A stretch of DNA of 64,000 bases from NCBI GenBank assembly GCA_949296645.1, contig CASFPH010000001.1:74299-138298 (forward strand), written 5' to 3'. Each line of letters opens with the position of its first letter. The stretch's first letter is position 1. The stretch comes from an uncultured Bacteroidales bacterium. Its GTDB lineage: Bacteria > Bacteroidota > Bacteroidia > Bacteroidales > UBA932. The notes below the pieces were generated by a model. It searched no databases. It saw nothing but the letters and a program-made list of their open reading frames with translations, and was not told the DNA's origin. Made by a program: the position numbers and the translations under genes. This document shows positions 8,965 to 16,703 of the stretch, piece after piece.

Positions 8965-9990
8965 ATGAGCAGGGAAGAATACGAAAATTACAAAAAAACC
9001 ATTTTCGGAATAAAAAACGGCAGCGACTTTGAAAAAGCCGCACTTGAAGCATTCAGGGTCCAGTACTGGAACAATGAGGTATACAGAAAATACTGCGATT
9101 TACTCGGCATGACACCTGAAAACACAGACGGTATCGGCAATATACCCTTTCTGCCCATCAGACTGTTCAAGACCGCCTTTGTGGAGACGGCAATAGATAC
9201 GGGACACAACTCGGAAACGGTATTTTCAAGCAGCGCTACGACAGGAATGGTCTCATCGACACACATCGTACACGATATTTCCCTTTACGAAGAAAGTTTC
9301 ATCAGAACCTTCGAGCACTTCTACGGCGATATAAGACAATACACCATACTCGGCCTTCTGCCGTCCTATCTGGAAAGAGAAGGTTCGTCGCTCGTATATA
9401 TGGTGGACAAGCTTATGAAACTCTCCGGAAGCGAAGACAACGGATACTATCTGTACAACTACGAAGAACTCGCCGGAAAGTTGGAAATGCTCAGGAGATC
9501 AGGAAAAAAGACAATTCTGTTCGGAGTCACCTTTGCACTCGTGGAAATGGCAGAAAGCATAGGTAAAATCAACTTTAAAGACCTTGTCATAATGGAAACC
9601 GGAGGAATGAAAGGCAGAGGCAGGGAAATAAGAAGGGATGAACTCCACAACATGCTGGAAAGAACTTTCGGAGCAAGCAAAATCCACTCCGAATACGGGA
9701 TGGCCGAACTTCTCTCTCAGGCATATTCGCAAGGGGACGGGATTTTCCGCACACCTTCATGGATGAGAATCCTCATCAGGGACCTGCATGACCCGTTCGT
9801 ATATCTGGAGGAAAACGGCATGGCCGGAGGCATGAACATCATAGATCTCGCCAACATAAACTCCTGCTGCTTCATAGAAACCGAAGACATAGGAACCGTA
9901 ATCTCCCATGATGAAAACGGAAGTTGCATCTTCTCAATCGACGGAAGAATAAAAAATTCCGAACTGAGAGGATGCAACATGCTGCTGTAA
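8965..9990 (+). CDS. LuxE-like acyl-protein synthetase / acyl-activating enzyme
   Basis: A 341-residue protein with the LuxE/PaaK-like fold, which activates an acyl group as an adenylate. Seen in order: N-terminal helices (VQYWNNEVYRKYC), IPFLPIRLFKT, the nucleotide loop VFSSSATTGMVSS (residues ~88-100), LPSYLEREGSSLVYM, TILFGVTFALVEM, and SEYGMAELLSQAY. I place the start at 8965, one base after the GH3 stop, because the earlier in-frame ATG (8917) lies inside GH3 and adds a non-conserved leader. In Vibrio LuxE makes fatty acid for luciferase; here there is no luciferase or reductase, so the acyl acceptor is unknown. It ends 18 bases from the convergent DUF2723 gene. Confidence 0.78.
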   Translation: MSREEYENYKKTIFGIKNGSDFEKAALEAFRVQYWNNEVYRKYCDLLGMTPENTDGIGNIPFLPIRLFKTAFVETAIDTGHNSETVFSSSATTGMVSSTHIVHDISLYEESFIRTFEHFYGDIRQYTILGLLPSYLEREGSSLVYMVDKLMKLSGSEDNGYYLYNYEELAGKLEMLRRSGKKTILFGVTFALVEMAESIGKINFKDLVIMETGGMKGRGREIRRDELHNMLERTFGASKIHSEYGMAELLSQAYSQGDGIFRTPSWMRILIRDLHDPFVYLEENGMAGGMNIIDLANINSCCFIETEDIGTVISHDENGSCIFSIDGRIKNSELRGCNMLL

Positions 9991-10008
9991 TTTTACCAGT
10001 ATTATCCG

Positions 10009-13000
10009 TTACGAGAACCTGTCATACACGGCCTGAAGCGATGCCTTCAGGCTTTCATGCTGTTCCTTCTCACCGAACTTGGAATACACGTCCATAAGAT
10101 AGTACAGATACGATATATTTTCTTCCAGATCCTTCTGTGCATACATGACTGCCCTCTCGGATGACAGGAAAAGCTCTATTGCCTGGAATGTCTCGTCGAT
10201 AAAGGCTGACGAAAGTTGTCTCGCCTTCTCCCTTTCACCTGCAGTGCAGTAGAGAACCACGGCTTCCATTACAGAATAAGTGTTCAACGACGGGACAAGA
10301 GACGAATTCAACGGGAAATTTTCAGGAACCATCACTTCCTGCATCCTGTCGAGAAGTTCAATGGTCCTTACGGTATCCCCTGCCTCCATCATCTTCCTGG
10401 CCGTCTGCGTAAAGATATTCCTTATCGACATTACGCCATTGAACGTCATAAGATTCTGATAATCCACATGTATATCCTTGCTTGCGAGATTGTCCAGTCT
10501 GTATACATTCATCAGACGGTCATACATTGCATTGACATCGGTCCTTCCGGCATCCATAAGACTCATTGGACCCTTGAACGGAACGAATGTGTATACGAAT
10601 CCGTCATATTGCAGATAATCCTTGAATCCTATGTTAAGATCGCCTCCCATGGATACCATGCTGATCGGACGGCTCCAGTCGTAATTTGCCAGAAGATCCA
10701 GCATCATGATTTCCGGTTTTGTAAGATTGTCTTTCCCTTCCGGAATATTTATTTCTATATATTCAGGTATGGAATCGGTACATCCGGCAGGAATGATACC
10801 GGCCTTCAACGCATTTTCCCTGTTGACAGGAAGAATCATCTTCCTTGTAGGGAAGTACTTCATCGAAGTACCGTCTGAAAGCCTTACGCTAAGTCTCGGA
10901 TCCTTGAAGAGAGTCATCGCGTCAGCTACCGTAACAGCCTGTTCAAGACGCGGGATTATCTGTATGAATTCGTTTGTACCGTAAAGATAATCCTTTCTTT
11001 CGAGAGAGAACGGAACCGGATCGGAATCATACTGTTTCCACTTCATCTGATCTATGTACCAGTCTGTCTGTATAAGCGAGGTATTGAGAATTCTCACGTC
11101 CGTACGCACTCCTTCAACCTCCTGTATATACCAGAGAGGGAAAGTGTCGTTGTCTCCGTGTGTTATAAGTATTGCATTCCTTCCGCAGCTGTTAAGATAG
11201 TTTTCCGCCAGATCCCTTGCAGTATAACGTCCGCTCCTGTCATGGTCATCCCAGTTCTCCGCCCCCATCTGGACAGGCACTGCCAGACACAGGAGGGATA
11301 CGACGGCTGCACTTGCAGTTTCGGGAAGCCTTAACCTCCTGAGAAAATCATGTATGGCCATAACTGCCAGACCTATCCATATTGCAAAGGCATAGAAGGA
11401 ACCGGCATATGCATAATCCCTCTCCCTTGCCTGGAAAGGAGGCTGGTTCAGATACACTACAATAGCAAGCCCCGTAAGCAGGAAAAGAAGCATCATAACC
11501 CACCAGTTGCGCTGATCCTTCGACAACTGGTAAAACAGACCTATTATACCCAAAATAAACGGAAGGAAGTAATAGTGGTTCTTCGAAGCCGAATGTGACA
11601 CATAGTCCGGACCGGCGGACTGATCCCCTAGCCTTGCCTCATCTATGAATTTTATGCCGCTCTCCCAGTTGCCACGGAAAATATCCCCTGGTACGGACCC
11701 CTGAATATCGTTCTGGCGGCCTACAAAATTCCACATGAAATAACGGACATACATCCAGTTTATCTGATAATCGAAGAAAAATGCAAGGTTGTCGGAAAAA
11801 TACGGCAGAACATTGGATGTACCTGGAATCTTTTTCCCCTTACCCTCCGTATAGGTCTTGTAGAATGCGACATGCGACTCTTCGCGTCCGCTCCACATCC
11901 TCGGAAAGAACATTTTTCCCTCTGACAGATATTTCGGTTCAATAGGACCCTTGGCCTTGAAATATCTGTCGCCGAGCTTGGTATAGTAATCCCTGCTGGT
12001 CAGGTCATACGGGGAATCGAACGATTCTCCGTAAATAAGCGGATTGCTTCCGTACTGCTCGCGTGCAAGATAACTTACAAGGGCAAAAGGATTGTCAGGC
12101 TGGTTTTCATTTGTAGGCGTATTCGCCGACGACCTTATCACGACAACTGCAAAAACCGAATATCCTATTACTATCATTGTAAAACACAACGAGATCGTAT
12201 TCAAAAGCACCTTTCCTTTCCTGTATGTCCAGTATATCACAAGGAAGCAAAGTGCAAGAAGTACAAGCATGAAGAAAGCCGCACCGCTGTTGAATCCGAG
12301 TCCGAACACGTTCACGAAAAGCAGATCGACCCATGAGGCCATCTTCGGCAGATACGGGATTATGCCGTAAAGTATGACTGCAAGAATGACACCGGAAAGC
12401 AAAAGCACGCATATGCTTCTCCTGGTCGACACTTCATACTTCTTGTAATAGTAAAGAAAGACAAGCGCCGGAATTGTAAGCAGGTTGAGAAGATGCACTC
12501 CTATGGAAAGCCCCATAAGCAGGGATATGAGCACTATCCACCTGTTTGCATATTCGGTATCCGCCTGTTCCTCCCACTTGAGCATGGCCCAGAACACAGC
12601 CGCGGTGAAAAGGGAAGACATCGCATATACCTCTCCCTCGACAGCGGAAAACCAGAACGTATCGGAAAAACAGTAGGCCATTGCACCCACAATGCCCGAA
12701 CCGATTATGGCAATTGCTGTTGCGGGCGTAATCTGCCTCCCGCACTTTTCATTCAGTCTTCTTCCCAGATGCACTATCGTAAGATAAAGGAAAAGAATTG
12801 TCAGGGCGGAACATATCGCACTCATCGCATTTACGGCCATTGCAGCCTTTTCAGGAGAGGCAAACATCGTAAAGAACCTCGCGATAAGCTGGAACACCGG
12901 ATTTCCCGGAGGATGCCCCACTTCGAGTTTATATGAAGAAGCTATGAACTCCCCGCAATCCCAGAAACTTGCCGTAGGCTCTATCGTCGAAAGATAGACG

Positions 13001-13068
13001 AACGAAGACACAGCCAGAACAATAAGTCCCGCAAGATTGTTGAGTCTACTGAATTTTGAATATTCCAT
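10009..13068 (-). CDS. DUF2723 / glycosyltransferase family 117 membrane protein
   Basis: A protein of about 1019 residues, half of it membrane. The N-terminus holds the DUF2723 signature YLSTIEPTASFWDCGEFIAS and VGHPPGNPVFQL (an Asp-Cys-Gly-Glu loop after TM1), with about a dozen hydrophobic helices to residue ~640. A soluble C-terminal region follows (GDNDTFPLWYIQ, then helical repeats to the end). The eukaryotic homologue TMEM260 is a protein O-mannosyltransferase, so the Bacteroidetes proteins are likely lipid-sugar dependent glycosyltransferases of the inner membrane; the substrate is inferred, not shown. I prefer ATG 13068 (MEYSKFSRLNN) over 13080 since homologues begin there. Confidence 0.85.
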   Translation of the reverse strand: MEYSKFSRLNNLAGLIVLAVSSFVYLSTIEPTASFWDCGEFIASSYKLEVGHPPGNPVFQLIARFFTMFASPEKAAMAVNAMSAICSALTILFLYLTIVHLGRRLNEKCGRQITPATAIAIIGSGIVGAMAYCFSDTFWFSAVEGEVYAMSSLFTAAVFWAMLKWEEQADTEYANRWIVLISLLMGLSIGVHLLNLLTIPALVFLYYYKKYEVSTRRSICVLLLSGVILAVILYGIIPYLPKMASWVDLLFVNVFGLGFNSGAAFFMLVLLALCFLVIYWTYRKGKVLLNTISLCFTMIVIGYSVFAVVVIRSSANTPTNENQPDNPFALVSYLAREQYGSNPLIYGESFDSPYDLTSRDYYTKLGDRYFKAKGPIEPKYLSEGKMFFPRMWSGREESHVAFYKTYTEGKGKKIPGTSNVLPYFSDNLAFFFDYQINWMYVRYFMWNFVGRQNDIQGSVPGDIFRGNWESGIKFIDEARLGDQSAGPDYVSHSASKNHYYFLPFILGIIGLFYQLSKDQRNWWVMMLLFLLTGLAIVVYLNQPPFQARERDYAYAGSFYAFAIWIGLAVMAIHDFLRRLRLPETASAAVVSLLCLAVPVQMGAENWDDHDRSGRYTARDLAENYLNSCGRNAILITHGDNDTFPLWYIQEVEGVRTDVRILNTSLIQTDWYIDQMKWKQYDSDPVPFSLERKDYLYGTNEFIQIIPRLEQAVTVADAMTLFKDPRLSVRLSDGTSMKYFPTRKMILPVNRENALKAGIIPAGCTDSIPEYIEINIPEGKDNLTKPEIMMLDLLANYDWSRPISMVSMGGDLNIGFKDYLQYDGFVYTFVPFKGPMSLMDAGRTDVNAMYDRLMNVYRLDNLASKDIHVDYQNLMTFNGVMSIRNIFTQTARKMMEAGDTVRTIELLDRMQEVMVPENFPLNSSLVPSLNTYSVMEAVVLYCTAGEREKARQLSSAFIDETFQAIELFLSSERAVMYAQKDLEENISYLYYLMDVYSKFGEKEQHESLKASLQAVYDRFS

Positions 13069-13098
13069 ACTGATCCACATTTACACATTTACAAACTA

Positions 13099-13134
13099 CA
13101 AATATACGACTTTGATTATTTATACCTAATTTTG
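13099..13134. promoter_or_regulatory. Divergent -7 boxes for DUF2723 and SUI1 genes
   Basis: TATATTTG on the minus strand (13106-13099) and TAATTTTG on the plus strand (13127-13134) both fit TAnnTTTG. They lie 30 bases upstream of each respective start codon. Clear -33 TTTG elements at the usual distance are missing. Confidence 0.5.
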
Positions 13135-13162
13135 CAAACGAAAACTTTAACAATCCACAATC

Positions 13163-13513
13163 ATGGCGCAAGACTGGAAAAGCAGGCTGGGAGTAGTCTA
13201 TTCCACAAATCCGGATTTCAAATACACACAGGAACAGGAAGAAGAAACGGAAACACCTTCTCTTGAACCTGAAAAACAGAAACTGACAGTATCGATAGAC
13301 CGAAAGGGCAGATCAGGAAAACAGGTCACTCTGATATCCGGATTTTCGGGAAGGGAGGAAGATCTTCAAGCTCTGGAAAAATTGTTGAAGAGAAAATGCG
13401 GCACGGGCGGCAGCTCGAAAGACGGAGAAATACTCATTCAGGGAGACATGAGGGACAAAATAGTGGAAATTCTGAAAAAAGAAGGATATACAAGGACGAA
13501 AAGAGGCAACTGA
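13163..13513 (+). CDS. SUI1/eIF1-like translation initiation factor (YciH family)
   Basis: A 116-residue protein with a charged, flexible N-terminus (residues 1-40, rich in Glu) and a SUI1 domain (41-116): LTVSIDRKGRSGKQVTLISGF, LEKLLKRKCGTGG, GEILIQGDMRDKIVEIL. The family resembles eukaryotic eIF1 and in E. coli (YciH) affects initiation fidelity and is linked to stress translation. The core GTGG turn and basic surface are intact. It is a single-gene unit between a divergent membrane protein gene and hemD. Confidence 0.9.
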   Translation: MAQDWKSRLGVVYSTNPDFKYTQEQEEETETPSLEPEKQKLTVSIDRKGRSGKQVTLISGFSGREEDLQALEKLLKRKCGTGGSSKDGEILIQGDMRDKIVEILKKEGYTRTKRGN

Positions 13514-13559
13514 AAACCATTTTTTTCATTAGACAATCATCAATCTTAAAGATAATTAC

Positions 13560-13567
13560 TATCTTTG
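13560..13567 (+). promoter_or_regulatory. Candidate -7 box TATCTTTG before hemD
   Basis: Exact TAnnTTTG match 33 bases before the hemD ATG, inside the 86-base gap after the SUI1 gene. No convincing -33 element is seen. Confidence 0.5.
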
Positions 13568-13600
13568 CACGCTTTTTATTAAAAACGGTACTTAAAAAGT

Positions 13601-14338
13601 ATGAAAGTAAAGAATATACTCATCTCGCAACCGGAACCGGCAAACTCTCCATATAACGAGATAAAGACAAAGTACGGAGTCGAAGTGGACTTCTTTCCCT
13701 TCTTCAAGGTGGAACCGCTCAGCGCAAAGGATTTCAGAGCCCAGAAAATAAGCATTTTGGACTATACTGCAATTGTATTTACATCCAGGGCCACAATTGA
13801 TGCCTTTTTCAAGTTGAGCGAAGAACTCAGGATCACGATTCCGGAAACAATGAAGTACTTCTGCTCTTCAGAATCCATCGCACTGTATCTGCAAAAACAC
13901 ATAGTTTACAGAAAAAGGAAAATATTTTTCGGCAACGGGACAACTTCTTCCATCATAGACGCCATCGGAAGCAAGCATAAAAACGAGAACTTTCTGCTCG
14001 CAATGTCGGAAAACTGCACAGCCGACCTGAACAAACACTTCACGAAAGCAAAGTTGAAGTTCTCTTCAGCCGTTTTTGTAAGACCGGTAAACAGCGATCT
14101 CAAACAGATTGACCTGACCAAATATCAGATGATAGTATTTTACAGTCCGTCCGATGTGAAATCCCTCCTGTCAAGCTACCCGGATTTCAGACAGAACGAC
14201 ATGCTTTTCGCAACATACGGACCGGCTACCGCAAAAGAACTCTCGAATTCGGAACTGACATCCGTAATATCCGCCCCTACACCGGAAGTACCTTCGATAG
14301 CAAAAGCACTTGACAACTATCTGGGACAGAAAGGCTGA
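13601..14338 (+). CDS. hemD: Uroporphyrinogen-III synthase
   Basis: A 245-residue HemD-type protein that closes hydroxymethylbilane to uroporphyrinogen III in tetrapyrrole synthesis. The family is weakly conserved; seen here are the opening ILISQPEPANSPYNEI, the YTAIVFTSRATIDAFF motif (F-T-S-R/x-x-A-V), and the second-domain MIVFYSPSDVKSLL and FATYGPATAKEL motifs, which form the two-domain fold. Only two bases separate it from rnpA. No other haem gene is in the window, so a role in complete haem or B12 synthesis cannot be concluded. Note that the B12-dependent reductase nrdJ lies in the same window. Confidence 0.82.
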   Translation: MKVKNILISQPEPANSPYNEIKTKYGVEVDFFPFFKVEPLSAKDFRAQKISILDYTAIVFTSRATIDAFFKLSEELRITIPETMKYFCSSESIALYLQKHIVYRKRKIFFGNGTTSSIIDAIGSKHKNENFLLAMSENCTADLNKHFTKAKLKFSSAVFVRPVNSDLKQIDLTKYQMIVFYSPSDVKSLLSSYPDFRQNDMLFATYGPATAKELSNSELTSVISAPTPEVPSIAKALDNYLGQKG

Positions 14339-14340
14339 TC

Positions 14341-14724
14341 ATGACTCTGTCCTTGAAAAAATGCGAAAGGCTCTGTTCCAAAAAGGAAATAGAGACATTA
14401 TGCAGGGAAGGCCGATCGGTTTTCGTCTTTCCCTTCAGGATCATTTTCAAAGAAAACGGACAGCAGTTCAACAGGATCCTGATATCCGTTCCGAAAAAGA
14501 ACTTCAAAAGGGCAGTAAGGAGGAATTTGCTTAAACGCCGTATCAGAGAAGCCTACAGACAATGCAGGGATGAAGTATTCGGAACAGAGACAATAAAATA
14601 CGATATTTTGTTCATATATATCAGCAAGGAAATAGCGGACTATGACGTCGTTTCTTCAAAAATCAGGCACATTCTTGAAAAAATCGGCATCAGCGGTGCT
14701 GATAGGAGCGGTGACATTCTATAG
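14341..14724 (+). CDS. rnpA: Ribonuclease P protein component
   Basis: The 127-residue basic protein subunit that, with the RNase P RNA, trims tRNA 5' leaders. The RNR signature is clear: [19 protein letters not shown] (residues ~57-75), preceded by the central-cleft strand ILISVPKK. The usual upstream partner rpmH is absent; hemD lies upstream instead. Its last 83 bases overlap yidD in another frame, an extensive form of the common rnpA-yidD overlap. Confidence 0.93.
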   Translation: MTLSLKKCERLCSKKEIETLCREGRSVFVFPFRIIFKENGQQFNRILISVPKKNFKRAVRRNLLKRRIREAYRQCRDEVFGTETIKYDILFIYISKEIADYDVVSSKIRHILEKIGISGADRSGDIL

Positions 14725-14893
14725 AAAGTGTATTTCTCCGTTAAAGCCGCCCACATGCAGATTCACACCGACATGTTCGCAATACGCAATAGACGCCATA
14801 AAAAAATACGGACCGCTGAAGGGTACGGCCAAAGCCATCTGGAGAATCCTGCGATGCAATCCGTGGGGAGGAAGCGGCTATGATCCCGCATGA
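14642..14893 (+). CDS. yidD: Membrane protein insertion efficiency factor YidD
   Basis: An 83-residue protein that helps YidC insert inner-membrane proteins. The signature is complete: [20 protein letters not shown] followed by [12 protein letters not shown] and [15 protein letters not shown], with the conserved cysteines. A start at 14642 leaves an amphipathic/hydrophobic N-terminal helix, as expected. It overlaps rnpA by 83 bases and uvrC by 14. Confidence 0.92.
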   Translation: MTSFLQKSGTFLKKSASAVLIGAVTFYRKCISPLKPPTCRFTPTCSQYAIDAIKKYGPLKGTAKAIWRILRCNPWGGSGYDPA

Positions 14894-16703
14894 CACACAT
14901 AAACTCACACCGGCTGAAAAAGCCCATATGCTTCCTGAAGTACCCGGAGTCTACCGTTTTCTGGACAAGGAAGGTACGATAATCTACGTAGGCAAGGCTA
15001 AAAATCTGAGACGCAGAGTATTGCAATACTTCCAGAAAGAAGACAGACTTACAAGGAAGAACAGGGTAATGGTCTCCAAAATAGCGGACCTGCAGCATAC
15101 TGTAGTCGAAAGCGAGGAAGACGCTCTTCTTCTGGAAAACAACCTCATAAAGGAATTCCAGCCCAAATACAACATTTTGCTCAAGGACGGCAAGACATAT
15201 CCATGGATCGTCATAAAAAAGGAAAGATTCCCCAGAATCTTCATGAGCAGGAAGTTCATAAGGGACGGTTCCGAATACTATGGTCCTTACAGCAGTGTAA
15301 TACACGCCAAAAGCATCCTCGACATCATAGGATCCCTGTACCGTCTTAGGACGTGTAAACTTAAACTGGACAGGGAAAACATAGAAAGCGGGAAATTCTC
15401 CGTCTGTCTGGACTATCACATAAAAAAATGCGAAGCACCGTGTGCAGGCCTGACAAGCGAAGAGGAATACAACGGACAGATTGAAGAAATAAGGAAACTT
15501 CTCAAGGGAGAAACTTCGTCCCTCATAAAAAAATACAGGGAAGAAATGAACACAGCCGCTGCGTCGCTTGAATTCGAGAAGGCTCACGAAATAAAGACAA
15601 GGATAGAAATTCTTGAAAGACACTACAGCAAATCACTAGTAGTACATCCGTCCATAAACAATGTGGACGTATTCTCTCTCGTATTCGACAACAACGAAGC
15701 ATTCGGCAATTTCATGAGAATAACATCAGGATGCATTACTCAGTCCCTCAGCACATCATTCAAGCTCCGCATGGAAGAAAGCGAATCAAGGGTAATGAGC
15801 CTGTTCATAGGCGACATATATGCAAGAACCGGCAGATTGTCTCATGAAATAATAGTTTCGCACATGCCGGAAGATGAAATACCGGGTAAAGGAATAAGGA
15901 TGGCTCTCCGCGGAGACAAGCTGAATCTGCTGAAACTGAGCATAAAGAATGCAAACGCCCTGAAATTCGAGATGTTGAAACACGAAGAGATACTGAATCC
16001 GGAGGAACACACGGCAAGAATACTCGAACAGATGAGAAAGGATCTGAAACTGTCTTCTCTGCCAGTATGGATGGAATGCTTCGACAACTCCAACATACAG
16101 GGAACCAATCCGGTAGCTGCATGCGTTGTATTCAGGAACGCCAAACCGAGCAAAAAGGATTACAGACATTTCAACATAAAGACCGTAACAGGGGCAAACG
16201 ACTTCGCATCTATGGAGGAAGTACTCACAAGAAGATATACCCGGCTTATGGATGAAGGCCGCGGGCTTCCCCAACTGATTGTAATAGACGGAGGAAAAGG
16301 ACAGGTAGGAGCAGCTTGCGATGCATTGACGAGAATCGGCATTCTGGACAAGGTTGAGGTAATAGGACTTGCAAAACGCCTTGAAGAAGTAATAATCCCA
16401 GGACAGGCAGATTCCCTGTTTCTTGACAAGAACTCGTCAACACTCAAGATACTCATGCATATCCGCAACGAAGCACACAGATTCGGGATTACATTCCACA
16501 GAAACAAGAGAAGCAGCGGGCAGGCGGTATCAGAACTCAGAAGCATAGGAGGAATAGGCGAAGCTACCGAAACCAGACTTCTGAGACATTTCAGAAGCCT
16601 GAAACGGATAAAGGAAGCTTCTTTTGAAGAAATTGCCGCAATCACCGGGAAAAAGATAGCAGAAGCGATAAAGCTAAGGTACGGAAACACTGAAAAGAAG
16701 TGA
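14880..16703 (+). CDS. uvrC: Excinuclease ABC subunit C
   Basis: The dual-incision nuclease of nucleotide excision repair, 607 residues. Domains: GIY-YIG nuclease for the 3' cut ([25 protein letters not shown], residues ~24-48), UvrB-binding UVR motif ([24 protein letters not shown] reduced core around 223-246), RNase H-like domain for the 5' cut ([24 protein letters not shown], with acidic residues present), and a C-terminal helix-hairpin-helix pair ([29 protein letters not shown]). All are intact. Its end overlaps the convergent outer-membrane protein gene by 30 bases. Confidence 0.96.
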   Translation: MIPHDTHKLTPAEKAHMLPEVPGVYRFLDKEGTIIYVGKAKNLRRRVLQYFQKEDRLTRKNRVMVSKIADLQHTVVESEEDALLLENNLIKEFQPKYNILLKDGKTYPWIVIKKERFPRIFMSRKFIRDGSEYYGPYSSVIHAKSILDIIGSLYRLRTCKLKLDRENIESGKFSVCLDYHIKKCEAPCAGLTSEEEYNGQIEEIRKLLKGETSSLIKKYREEMNTAAASLEFEKAHEIKTRIEILERHYSKSLVVHPSINNVDVFSLVFDNNEAFGNFMRITSGCITQSLSTSFKLRMEESESRVMSLFIGDIYARTGRLSHEIIVSHMPEDEIPGKGIRMALRGDKLNLLKLSIKNANALKFEMLKHEEILNPEEHTARILEQMRKDLKLSSLPVWMECFDNSNIQGTNPVAACVVFRNAKPSKKDYRHFNIKTVTGANDFASMEEVLTRRYTRLMDEGRGLPQLIVIDGGKGQVGAACDALTRIGILDKVEVIGLAKRLEEVIIPGQADSLFLDKNSSTLKILMHIRNEAHRFGITFHRNKRSSGQAVSELRSIGGIGEATETRLLRHFRSLKRIKEASFEEIAAITGKKIAEAIKLRYGNTEKK

